Source: an uncultured archaeon
Lineage (GTDB): Archaea > Thermoproteota > Nitrososphaeria > Nitrososphaerales > Nitrosopumilaceae
Length of the DNA stretch: 6,177 nucleotides
Assembly (NCBI GenBank): GCA_937896495.1
Contig: CALBNQ010000163.1
Span: 1-6,177, forward strand
Reading direction: 5' to 3'
A program made the translations under genes and the position numbers. Within the stretch, counting starts at the first letter, position 1; the number at the start of each line of letters is the position of its first letter. Positions 1 through 5,369 of the stretch are shown here, in pieces. The notes beneath the pieces are model-generated. The model was not told the DNA's origin, did no database searches, and saw only the letters and a list, made by a program, of their open reading frames with translations.

Positions 1-161
1 TAGGTCGCGCTGTAGATGTAGCTCAAATCATTGCAAGAAAAACTGAAAATGCAGGCTATACTATAGGAGAAATCAAAATCGACTCCGAATCACTAGAATC
101 ACAAGATGGAAGAACTAGAAATGTTTCAACAATAGAAATTGAAGTAAAGAGAAATACTTAG
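1..161 (+). CDS. albA: Alba DNA/RNA-binding chromatin protein, C-terminal part
   Basis: This is the 3' end of a gene that begins before the window. The first two bases finish a codon and 52 full codons follow to TAG at 159-161. The visible protein starts GRAVDVAQIIARK and ends with SQDGRTRNVSTIEIEVKR, which is the typical end of Alba: the second helix, then a loop containing DGR, then the last beta-strand. Alba proteins are about 90-100 residues, so a little over half is present. Known role of the family: small dimeric, basic nucleic-acid-binding protein that coats archaeal chromosomal DNA and also binds RNA. The DGRTRNVST loop corresponds to the arm that contacts the minor groove. The gene converges on the lyase gene with only 7 nt between the two stops. 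The family call is strong; which Alba paralogue this is cannot be told. Confidence 0.9.
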   Translation, partial: GRAVDVAQIIARKTENAGYTIGEIKIDSESLESQDGRTRNVSTIEIEVKRNT

Positions 162-165
162 GTAG

Positions 166-197
166 TCTTTACTTTACATTCTTTCTTTTACTTTTTG
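166..197 (+). terminator. T-rich tract downstream of alba (probable intrinsic-like terminator)
   Basis: Just after the alba stop the + strand is pyrimidine-rich, with several runs of three to five T and no stable hairpin. Archaeal RNA polymerase terminates on U-rich tracts without needing a stem, so this is a plausible alba terminator. The same bases encode the lysine-rich C-terminus of the convergent lyase on the other strand, so the T-richness is also explained by Lys codons. Confidence 0.4.
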
Positions 198-1050
198 AAA
201 ATTTGTATTTCTTTTCCATATTTTTGAATTTTGAAAGTTCAACCAAATCATTGAATTGATCAAAGTTTACTATCTTTTGTTTGTACTTTGTTGTATTCCC
301 TGATTTTTTTAATTCTTTTAGTATATTCAAAGTTGCAAATGTATTTGCATATAGTACGGATAATGGATAAAGAATTATCTTAAATCCAATTTCATTTAAT
401 ATTTTAGCTGAGTTTAATGGTGTGGCCCCACCTTCAATCATATTTGCAACTAATGGCGCATTGATTTCTTCCCCAATCTGCTTCATCTCTTCAAATGATT
501 TTGGTGCTTCTACAAATATTACATCTGCACCTGTTTTTCTATTTTGTTTTCCTCTTTCAATTGCTTCATCCAATCCTTCTGTATCTCTTGCATCTGTTCG
601 TGCAACAATAATGAAATTTTTACTTTCTCTTGCATCAATTGCAGCTGATAATTTTTCAGTATACTCTTGTTGTGAGATAACTTCTTTTCCTTGCATATGT
701 CCACATCTTTTTGGCCATCTTTGATCCTCTAGAAAAATCCCTGAAGCTCCGGCAGATTCTAATTCTTTGACTAATTTCCAAACGCTTAATGCATTTCCAT
801 ATCCTGTATCTGAATCTACAATTACTGGTACTGTAACTGAGTTACAAATTCGTCTAGCATTGTCTATGGTTTCTGTTGCACCAATAAACCCATAATCTGG
901 CATTCCAAATAATGTTGCAGATGTCCCATAACCTGTTTGAAACATAGCATCAAATCCTACTTTTTGAGCAATTTTTGCACTTAACGCATCATATACCCCT
1001 GGAATTACAAGAGGATTTTTTGATTTTAACATGGATTTCAAATTTTTCAT
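169..1050 (-). CDS. Isocitrate lyase/PEP mutase superfamily lyase (methylisocitrate- or dimethylmalate-lyase-like)
   Basis: This 293-residue protein has the full length and motifs of the ICL/PEPM superfamily, (beta/alpha)8 enzymes that act on 2-oxo or 2-hydroxy acids with Mg2+. Visible motifs are PGVYDALSA (17-25), the metal-binding stretch VDSDTGYG (D79, D81), the loop EDQRWPKRCGHMQGK with E108 and K114-R-C-G-H118, ARTDARD (150-156) and FVEAP (179-183). K-[KR]-C-G-H is the isocitrate lyase signature; its cysteine is the catalytic acid/base in C-C bond-cleaving members. PEP mutase instead carries an EDK...NS-type loop, so this is probably a lyase and not the phosphonate enzyme. The substrate is not determinable; 2-methylisocitrate, a dimethylmalate or an oxaloacetate-like acid are candidates. 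The length, close to 290, fits PrpB-type enzymes and not the longer true isocitrate lyases. The C-terminal 20 residues are very lysine-rich. The start is supported by a TATA-like box centred 25 bp upstream with no Shine-Dalgarno, as expected for a leaderless mRNA. Confidence 0.85.
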   Translation of the reverse strand: MKNLKSMLKSKNPLVIPGVYDALSAKIAQKVGFDAMFQTGYGTSATLFGMPDYGFIGATETIDNARRICNSVTVPVIVDSDTGYGNALSVWKLVKELESAGASGIFLEDQRWPKRCGHMQGKEVISQQEYTEKLSAAIDARESKNFIIVARTDARDTEGLDEAIERGKQNRKTGADVIFVEAPKSFEEMKQIGEEINAPLVANMIEGGATPLNSAKILNEIGFKIILYPLSVLYANTFATLNILKELKKSGNTTKYKQKIVNFDQFNDLVELSKFKNMEKKYKFSKSKRKNVK

Positions 1051-1070
1051 AATTCTATTTTTGATTTGAA

Positions 1071-1080
1071 TTATTTATGA
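1071..1080 (-). promoter_or_regulatory. TATA-like box of the ICL/PEPM lyase gene
   Basis: Read on the minus strand the element is TCATAAATAA, centred about 25 bp before the ATG whose A is at 1050. This spacing would put the transcription start at or next to the A of the ATG, giving a leaderless transcript. It also indicates that the lyase has its own promoter and is not only cotranscribed with the padR gene upstream. Confidence 0.5.
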
Positions 1081-1095
1081 TTTTAATCCTGTTAG

Positions 1096-1130
1096 ACTAT
1101 CATAGATAAATTACCTATGTTTTTGATAGT
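1096..1130. repeat. Imperfect inverted repeat between padR and the lyase gene
   Basis: ACTAT (1096-1100) pairs with ATAGT (1126-1130), and the next five bases, CATAG (1101-1105), pair with CTATG (1115-1119). The right arm is interrupted by a 6-nt bulge (1120-1125) and the loop is 9 nt. It lies directly after the padR stop and 16 bp upstream of the lyase TATA box. It could be a 3'-end hairpin of the padR mRNA or a protein-binding site. The AT-rich composition makes chance pairing quite possible. Confidence 0.35.
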
Positions 1131-1135
1131 AATGA

Positions 1136-1645
1136 TTATTCAATTTTTATTTTCTTTACTTTCTTACCTGATTCTTTTTCTTGAATATTTTTTAATTCTT
1201 TTTCTAGAAATTTTTTATATTTTCTTGTTTCTTCTTCTGTCATATTAGAAAAATTTGAACTTAAAATAGATCCTATCGTTGAAATCTTTTCTAGCATATC
1301 TATTGCAACAAATCTTCCAACATTTCCTAATCTAAAAAGTACATCTAGTTGTTTTTTTATAATTTCGTTTACTTTGTCTACATCTTGAGCTGTTTCTTCA
1401 CCTTGTTTTGTTAATTGATATCGTCCATCTTTTGTCTCATCAATTAATTCTTCATCTAACAATCGTCCTAACAGTGGATAAATCAATCCTGGAGATGGTT
1501 TCCAAATCCCATTACTCTGCTCTACGGCATAATTGATAATTTCTTTTCCTGTGTGTGGTTTTTTCTTTAATAAATCTAAAACAAAATATCTTGAAAATCC
1601 TCTCGGAATTGAACTCCCTACCCTTTGAAACCAGTCATTAGTCAT
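1136..1645 (-). CDS. PadR-family winged-helix transcriptional regulator
   Basis: A 169-residue protein. Residues about 17-85 form a PadR winged helix: GFSRYFVLDLLKKKPHTGKEI (helices 1-2), WKPSPGLIYPLLGRLLDEELI (48-68; the recognition helix with the PSPG-IYP motif that marks the family) and DGRYQLTKQG (73-82; the wing). Residues about 90-169 are helical, charged and end in a lysine-rich tail; in the family this part forms the dimerisation helices and can help sense ligands. Known role: dimeric repressors or activators of nearby genes, often autoregulated. It lies divergent to the sdh operon across 94 bp and upstream, on the same strand, of the lyase gene. The start at 1645 is supported by a TATA box centred about 26 bp upstream, implying a leaderless mRNA. 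A perfect palindrome next to that TATA box suggests self-repression. The effector and full target set are unknown. Confidence 0.88.
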   Translation of the reverse strand: MTNDWFQRVGSSIPRGFSRYFVLDLLKKKPHTGKEIINYAVEQSNGIWKPSPGLIYPLLGRLLDEELIDETKDGRYQLTKQGEETAQDVDKVNEIIKKQLDVLFRLGNVGRFVAIDMLEKISTIGSILSSNFSNMTEEETRKYKKFLEKELKNIQEKESGKKVKKIKIE

Positions 1646-1653
1646 GATTTAAC

Positions 1654-1669
1654 ATATCACTAGTGATAT
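1654..1669. promoter_or_regulatory. 16-bp perfect palindrome, probable PadR operator
   Basis: ATATCACT (1654-1661) is followed directly by its reverse complement AGTGATAT (1662-1669), giving a perfect dyad with no spacer. It occupies about -9 to -24 relative to the padR ATG and overlaps the downstream edge of the padR TATA box, where a bound dimer would block assembly of TBP, TFB and polymerase. PadR dimers are known to bind such AT-rich dyads. That this PadR binds here is an inference. One more TATCAC half-site is at 1710-1715 at the sdhA TATA box. Confidence 0.6.
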
Positions 1670-1676
1670 ATTTTAA
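1666..1676 (-). promoter_or_regulatory. TATA box of the padR gene
   Basis: On the minus strand the sequence is TTAAAATATAT, centred about 26 bp before the ATG at 1645. The distance fits an archaeal promoter with transcription starting at the ATG. It shares four bases with the 16-bp palindrome. Confidence 0.55.
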
Positions 1677-1703
1677 TTTTGGTGTTGTGCCTAACAATTA
1701 CTA

Positions 1704-1712
1704 CATATTTAT
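1704..1712 (+). promoter_or_regulatory. TATA box of the sdh operon
   Basis: CATATTTAT lies 28-36 bp upstream of the sdhA ATG at 1740. With the usual archaeal spacing the transcript would start near 1733-1735, giving a leader of only about five to seven bases. There is no Shine-Dalgarno before sdhA, in agreement with a leaderless or nearly leaderless mRNA. A TATCAC sequence at 1710-1715, matching half of the padR palindrome, overlaps the box. Confidence 0.5.
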
Positions 1713-1739
1713 CACGTACACAGCAAGTTTTACTGAAAA

Positions 1740-3452
1740 ATGGTTGATTCAATAGAATTTGATTTGATTATTTGTGGTTCTGGCTTGGCTGGATTAAGAG
1801 CTGCAATTGCTGCTGCTAAAAAAGGACCACATCTCAAAATCGGTGTTGTATCTAAAGTACAAGTTATGCGTTCACATTCAGTTTCTGCTGAAGGTGGTAC
1901 AGCAGCTGTTCTATTTGAAGATGAAGGTGACACTATTGAATCTCATGTTTATGATACTGTAAAAGGAAGTGATTTTCTTGCAGATCAAGATGTTGCAGAA
2001 AGACTTTGTGTTGAAATGCCAAAAGAAGTTCATCAATTAGATCATTGGGGAATGCCATGGTCTAGAAGACCTGATGGAAGAATTGATCAAAGAAACTTTG
2101 GTGGTTATAGTTTTCCAAGAGCAACTTATGCATCAGATAAAGTCGGTTTCTTTGAAATGCAGACATTGTATGATACATGTCAAAAATTTGAAAATATTGA
2201 ATATCTTAACGAATGGTTTGCAACATCAATAATTCATGATGGCAAACAATTCATGGGACTTACTGCAATTGAATTATCCTCTGGAACATTTTATACGATT
2301 AAAGGCAAAGCTTTGATCATAGCAACTGGTGGCGCTGGAAGATTGTATAGTTTTTCAACTTATGCTCTTTCATCAACTCCTGATGGTTTGGATATGGGTT
2401 TGCGTGCTGGAATGGCATTAAAAGATATGGAATTTGTTCAATTTCACCCAACTGGAATTTTACCTTCTGGAATTTTAATTACTGAAGGTGCACGAGGTGA
2501 AGGCGGTTATTTGCTTAACAGTAAAGGTGAACGATTTATGAAAACTTATGCTGAAAGTAAAATGGAATTAGCTCCACGTGATATTGTATCTAGATCAATT
2601 ATGACTGAAATTCAAGAAGGTCGTGGATTCAAACATGAAACTGGAGTTGATTGTATGAAACTTGATTTGAGACATCTTGGAGATGAAAAAATCAAAGAAA
2701 AATTAGGTGGAATTAGAGAAATATCTATCAAATTTTCGGGAATTGATCCATCAAAAGATCTACTGGATATTAGACCTGTGTGTCATTACATGATGGGTGG
2801 ATTACATACTGATATTGATGGAGCAACTGAAATTCAAGGAGTTTGGGCAGCTGGTGAGGCTGCATGTAATAGTGTACATGGCTCAAATCGTCTAGGCGCA
2901 AATTCAACTTCTGAATGTATTGTATGGGGAAAAGTTACAGGAGAACAAGCAGTTGATTATATTCAGAAAAAATCTCAATCGAACCCATGGCCACATCATT
3001 TAGTTGCAGCAGAAGAAAAAAGAATCTATGACGGGATTTTTAGAGGCAATGGAAGTGTTAACCCATATGAGATTAGACAACAACTAACTGATACAATGAA
3101 CGAAAAAGCATATGTTTACAAAAATGAAACTGATCTTGTTGCAGGTCTTAAAAAAATCCGTGAACTAAAAACCCAAACTTGGAAACATGTGGATGATAAA
3201 GCAAAGGAATACAACACTAACTTTTCAAATGTAATGGAACTTGATTCAATGTTTAGAGTAGCTGAAATTGTTTTGCTTGGAGCAATCAATAGAAAAGAAT
3301 CTAGAGGTGCCCATGCAAGAACTGATTATCCTAAACGTGATGATGCAAACTTTTTACATCATACACTTGCTTATTATGATCCAAATGAACCTATTATGAA
3401 AACTCATCCTGTTACAATTACTAAATATCAACCAGTGGAGAGAAAATACTAG
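1740..3452 (+). CDS. sdhA: Succinate dehydrogenase flavoprotein subunit
   Basis: The catalytic subunit of complex II, 570 residues as usual for SdhA/FrdA. It oxidises succinate to fumarate with FAD and passes electrons to SdhB, on the inner face of the membrane if organised as in relatives. Visible parts: FAD-binding GSGLAGLRAA (13-22); RSHSVSAEGG with H46, the expected site of covalent FAD attachment; FHPTG with H236; ITEGARGEGG with T248 and E249; PRD with R280; HYMMGG with H349; GSNRLGANS with R384. By position and context these match the E. coli SdhA active-site residues H242, T254, E255, R286, H354 and R399, so the enzyme appears intact. Sequence alone does not separate succinate dehydrogenase from fumarate reductase; an aerobic ammonia oxidiser favours the dehydrogenase. 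It is the first gene of the operon, and its TAG is immediately followed by the sdhC ATG. The start sits just before the FAD-binding strand and close behind the TATA box. Confidence 0.96.
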   Translation: MVDSIEFDLIICGSGLAGLRAAIAAAKKGPHLKIGVVSKVQVMRSHSVSAEGGTAAVLFEDEGDTIESHVYDTVKGSDFLADQDVAERLCVEMPKEVHQLDHWGMPWSRRPDGRIDQRNFGGYSFPRATYASDKVGFFEMQTLYDTCQKFENIEYLNEWFATSIIHDGKQFMGLTAIELSSGTFYTIKGKALIIATGGAGRLYSFSTYALSSTPDGLDMGLRAGMALKDMEFVQFHPTGILPSGILITEGARGEGGYLLNSKGERFMKTYAESKMELAPRDIVSRSIMTEIQEGRGFKHETGVDCMKLDLRHLGDEKIKEKLGGIREISIKFSGIDPSKDLLDIRPVCHYMMGGLHTDIDGATEIQGVWAAGEAACNSVHGSNRLGANSTSECIVWGKVTGEQAVDYIQKKSQSNPWPHHLVAAEEKRIYDGIFRGNGSVNPYEIRQQLTDTMNEKAYVYKNETDLVAGLKKIRELKTQTWKHVDDKAKEYNTNFSNVMELDSMFRVAEIVLLGAINRKESRGAHARTDYPKRDDANFLHHTLAYYDPNEPIMKTHPVTITKYQPVERKY

Positions 3453-3884
3453 ATGACTAAAGATGAACATAAAGCAGGCATTGGGGGAATGGCAAATCCT
3501 ACCCGATATGGAATTGAAAGAGTTGCATATTGGTTAATGAGATTAACTGGATTAGGACTTTTGGCATATTTTGTTGCCCATATTTATGAAACAAGTAATA
3601 TTTTACGTGGACAAGTGGGATGGGATGAATTTCTTGCACTTACTCAAACCACTGAAGGTCATATCTTTTTGGCATTGGTAATTGCAATGTGTGTTTTTCA
3701 TACTGTTAATGGAGTTAGAGTAATGTTGGGACATGGAGGCATTGGTGTTGGAACACCTGCAAGACCTGATTACCCCTATGATCCTGCATCACAAAACTAT
3801 AGACACAAAATCGGAATTTATTCTGCAATTCTTCTTGCAGCAATTGCAACAATGTATGGTTTGGCGGTAATGTTTGGTGAATAG
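3453..3884 (+). CDS. sdhC: Succinate dehydrogenase membrane anchor / cytochrome b subunit C
   Basis: A 143-residue membrane protein with three predicted transmembrane helices at about 24-45, 69-92 and 118-141. The N-terminal YGIERVAYWLMRLTGLGLL resembles the SdhC family start (an RxTG-type sequence leading into helix I). Histidines inside or at the end of helices are H43 (helix I) and H83 (helix II, FHTVNGVRVML); H83 corresponds to the haem-ligating histidine in the H-x-x-x-G-x-R motif of SdhC/FrdC proteins. Role: anchors SdhA/B to the membrane and forms haem b and quinone sites together with SdhD. A soluble loop rich in Gly, Pro and Asp (93-117) joins helices II and III. The gene begins directly after the sdhA stop with no gap. 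GGAG at 3437-3440, 12 nt upstream, is a distant Shine-Dalgarno candidate, and translational coupling is likely. Met13 is an alternative start; the longer form is preferred because its ATG abuts the sdhA stop. Confidence 0.88.
   Translation: MTKDEHKAGIGGMANPTRYGIERVAYWLMRLTGLGLLAYFVAHIYETSNILRGQVGWDEFLALTQTTEGHIFLALVIAMCVFHTVNGVRVMLGHGGIGVGTPARPDYPYDPASQNYRHKIGIYSAILLAAIATMYGLAVMFGE
3876..3880 (+). promoter_or_regulatory. Shine-Dalgarno GGTGA that sets the sdhD start
   Basis: GGTGA lies 5 nt before the ATG at 3886, inside the last codons of sdhC. It matches the archaeal anti-Shine-Dalgarno end of 16S rRNA and supports starting SdhD at 3886 and not at the in-frame TTG at 3874, which precedes the motif. 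Confidence 0.5.
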
Positions 3885-3885
3885 T

Positions 3886-4230
3886 ATGAGAGAAAGCACA
3901 ATAATGAAAATTCATTATGGAACTGCACTTGCTGCAGTTGCACTTGTTGCTGTTCATATTTTGATGAGACTTACTCAAGGATTTGCCGACTCTTTGGAAT
4001 ATGAAAGTGTAATTGCAAATTACAAATTTGTTCCGTATGCTATTATGTTAGAATTAATTCTAATTTTACTTTCAGTTCATGGTTTTAATGGATTACGTGT
4101 AATTTTGTTAGAATTAAAACAAGGACAAATTTATGAAAAAGCTGTTTCGTATGGTTGTTTAGCTGCCATGATTGGATTGATTGCATATGGTTCAAGAACA
4201 ATTATTATGACTAACATGGGGATGGTATAG
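3886..4230 (+). CDS. sdhD: Succinate dehydrogenase membrane anchor subunit D
   Basis: A 114-residue membrane protein with three predicted helices at about 10-30, 50-75 and 86-107. It has H24 in helix I and H65 in helix II within SVHGFNGLRVIL, a motif very like HTVNGVRVML of the upstream SdhC. Role in the family: second membrane anchor of complex II, sharing haem b and quinone binding with SdhC. The frame stays open upstream to a TTG at 3874 that overlaps the sdhC end, but the ATG at 3886 lies 1 nt after the sdhC stop and 5 nt after GGTGA, so I use it; Met7 is a further in-frame ATG. The sdhB ATG follows the stop after 2 nt. The call rests on position, helix pattern and the H-G-x-N-G-L-R motif, because small anchor subunits are poorly conserved. 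Confidence 0.82.
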   Translation: MRESTIMKIHYGTALAAVALVAVHILMRLTQGFADSLEYESVIANYKFVPYAIMLELILILLSVHGFNGLRVILLELKQGQIYEKAVSYGCLAAMIGLIAYGSRTIIMTNMGMV

Positions 4231-4232
4231 AA

Positions 4233-5000
4233 ATGGCTCAAGTTTCAAGCATTGCAAATGAACAAACATCAACACCTGTGTCTTCATCAAAATCTGTAAT
4301 GCTTAGAATCTCAAGATATAATCCTGAACATGATGACTCTAGTAAATTCATGGAGTTTAATGTCCCTTATGAAAAATGGACAACTGTTTTAGAAGCAATT
4401 CTTGAAGTCAAGAAACATTTTGATCATTCAGTAGCAGTTAGATATTCTTGTAGACAGGCTACATGTGGATCATGTGGAATGATGATTAATGGAAAACCTA
4501 GATTAGCTTGTTTTACAAAAATTAGCGAATTAGATTCTGATGTTGTTACAGTTGAACCTATGAATAATTTTCCAATAATTCGAGATTTGGCAGTAAAATT
4601 TGAAAGATTGTTTGACACACATCAAAAAATTAAACCTTATCTTATTCGTGATGATACTGAATTAGAAACTGATGAACGAGAATTTTTACAATCTCCTAAG
4701 GAATTGGAACAGTATATTCAATTTGCTAATTGTATAAAGTGTGGTTTATGTAATTCTGCATGTCCTACAATGGCAACTGATTCTTCATTTGTAGGACCAC
4801 AAGCATTGGCTCAGGCATATAGGTATGTTGCAGACAGTCGTGACAAAGGAAAGGATTCACGATTGAAAATTATTGATGAGTCTCATGGTATTTGGAGATG
4901 TCATTTTGCTGGTTCATGTAGTCAAGTATGTCCCAAAGGTGTTGATCCTGCTATGGGAATTCAATTCCTTCGAGGATACTTGTTAGGTTTTAGAAGTTAA
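4233..5000 (+). CDS. sdhB: Succinate dehydrogenase iron-sulfur subunit
   Basis: The electron-transfer subunit of complex II, 255 residues. An N-terminal ferredoxin domain holds the [2Fe-2S] ligands C73, C78, C81 and C93 (YSCRQATCGSCG...LAC); all four are cysteine, whereas E. coli SdhB has Asp at the third position. The C-terminal domain has C167-IK-C170-GL-C173-NSA-C177-P and C223-x5-C229-SQV-C233-P. This is the canonical arrangement for one [4Fe-4S] and one [3Fe-4S] cluster and not the cysteine-rich SdhE type. Electrons pass from FAD through the three clusters to quinone at the SdhC/D interface. The first about 20 residues are Ser/Thr-rich with no signal peptide; Met23 is an alternative start, but the first ATG sits 2 nt after sdhD, as expected in this tight operon. 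The TAA stop overlaps the stop of the convergent DUF59 gene. Confidence 0.96.
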   Translation: MAQVSSIANEQTSTPVSSSKSVMLRISRYNPEHDDSSKFMEFNVPYEKWTTVLEAILEVKKHFDHSVAVRYSCRQATCGSCGMMINGKPRLACFTKISELDSDVVTVEPMNNFPIIRDLAVKFERLFDTHQKIKPYLIRDDTELETDEREFLQSPKELEQYIQFANCIKCGLCNSACPTMATDSSFVGPQALAQAYRYVADSRDKGKDSRLKIIDESHGIWRCHFAGSCSQVCPKGVDPAMGIQFLRGYLLGFRS

Positions 5001-5320
5001 CCTAATTTTTTTGGATTTGGGCTATTATTTACTTGATTGTTGATTTGTTCAGCCATGAAATGATTTGAAACATTTACTTTTACATCATCAACTCCATCCA
5101 CTTTCAATAAATTATCGTGAACGTCTTGACATATCTTAAAACCAAATACTGCTGGACAGAATGGACTTGTAAGATGTAAATCGACTTTAACATTACTATC
5201 GTTAATATCAACTTCATCAATTAATTCTAAATCAACAATTGAAGTGTTAATTTCTGGATCTACAATCTTTGATAATTCATCAAAAATTTTTACCCGCATC
5301 TGTTTGATGTCTTGACTCAT
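4997..5320 (-). CDS. MIP18/DUF59 (PaaD/SufT-like) family protein, putative Fe-S assembly factor
   Basis: A 107-residue protein covered almost entirely by one MIP18/DUF59 domain. Visible motifs are VDPEINTSIVDLELI (20-34; the DPE...I.DL.LI family signature) and LTSPFCPAVFGF (50-61) with C55, the conserved cysteine of the T-x-P-x-CP motif, then the strand VDDVKVNV (77-84). The last 20 residues are Asn/Gln/Pro-rich and probably disordered. Known family roles include cluster delivery (SufT, the eukaryotic Cia2/MIP18) and PaaD of phenylacetate oxidation; here a general Fe-S maturation role is inferred and the target is unknown. Proximity to sdhB fits, but the gene is on the other strand and converges on it. 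The frame remains open to an ATG at 5353, but the extra codons would be made from the TATA box itself; the ATG at 5320 sits at leaderless distance from that box and is preferred. Confidence 0.85.
   Translation of the reverse strand: MSQDIKQMRVKIFDELSKIVDPEINTSIVDLELIDEVDINDSNVKVDLHLTSPFCPAVFGFKICQDVHDNLLKVDGVDDVKVNVSNHFMAEQINNQVNNSPNPKKLG
5006..5012 (+). terminator. T7 tract ending the sdh operon
   Basis: Seven consecutive T begin 6 nt after the sdhB stop, followed by further short T runs to about 5036. This fits archaeal U-tract termination without a hairpin. The tract lies inside the 3' coding end of the convergent DUF59 gene, where it encodes Lys-Lys on the other strand. Confidence 0.55.
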
Positions 5321-5340
5321 GTGGGCAAAAGCGTCGATGC

Positions 5341-5348
5341 TATATATA
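5341..5348. promoter_or_regulatory. Symmetric TATA box shared by argH and the DUF59 gene
   Basis: TATATATA is its own reverse complement and is centred at 5344.5 in the 49-bp space between the divergent starts at 5320 (-) and 5370 (+). Its centre lies 24.5 bp from one start and 25.5 bp from the other, the right distance for leaderless transcription in both directions. I see no second TATA-like element in the gap and no Shine-Dalgarno before either ATG. Sharing is inferred from the geometry. Confidence 0.65.
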
Positions 5349-5369
5349 ACCATTCTAGAACCTTAGGTA

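Noticed and set aside
422..724. 100-codon open frame on the + strand within the lyase gene
   Set aside because: Antisense shadow of a strongly conserved gene; its protein has low-complexity Ser/Ala/Phe content and no recognisable motif or promoter.
169..1050. Annotation of the lyase as PEP mutase (PepM) of methylphosphonate synthesis
   Set aside because: The loop reads K-R-C-G-H with a catalytic cysteine, which marks lyases; PEP mutase has a different EDK...NS loop, and no phosphonate genes are near.
1730..1933. Minus-strand open frame over the sdhA start
   Set aside because: Antisense to the FAD-binding region of sdhA, no family resemblance.
3874..3885. Upstream TTG start for sdhD overlapping the end of sdhC
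   Set aside because: The GGTGA Shine-Dalgarno lies after this TTG and 5 nt before the ATG at 3886, and TTG is a rarer start; the ATG is preferred.
3715..3978. Minus-strand open frame across the sdhC/sdhD junction
   Set aside because: Antisense of two membrane-protein genes, with His/Gln-rich low-complexity translation and no promoter signal.
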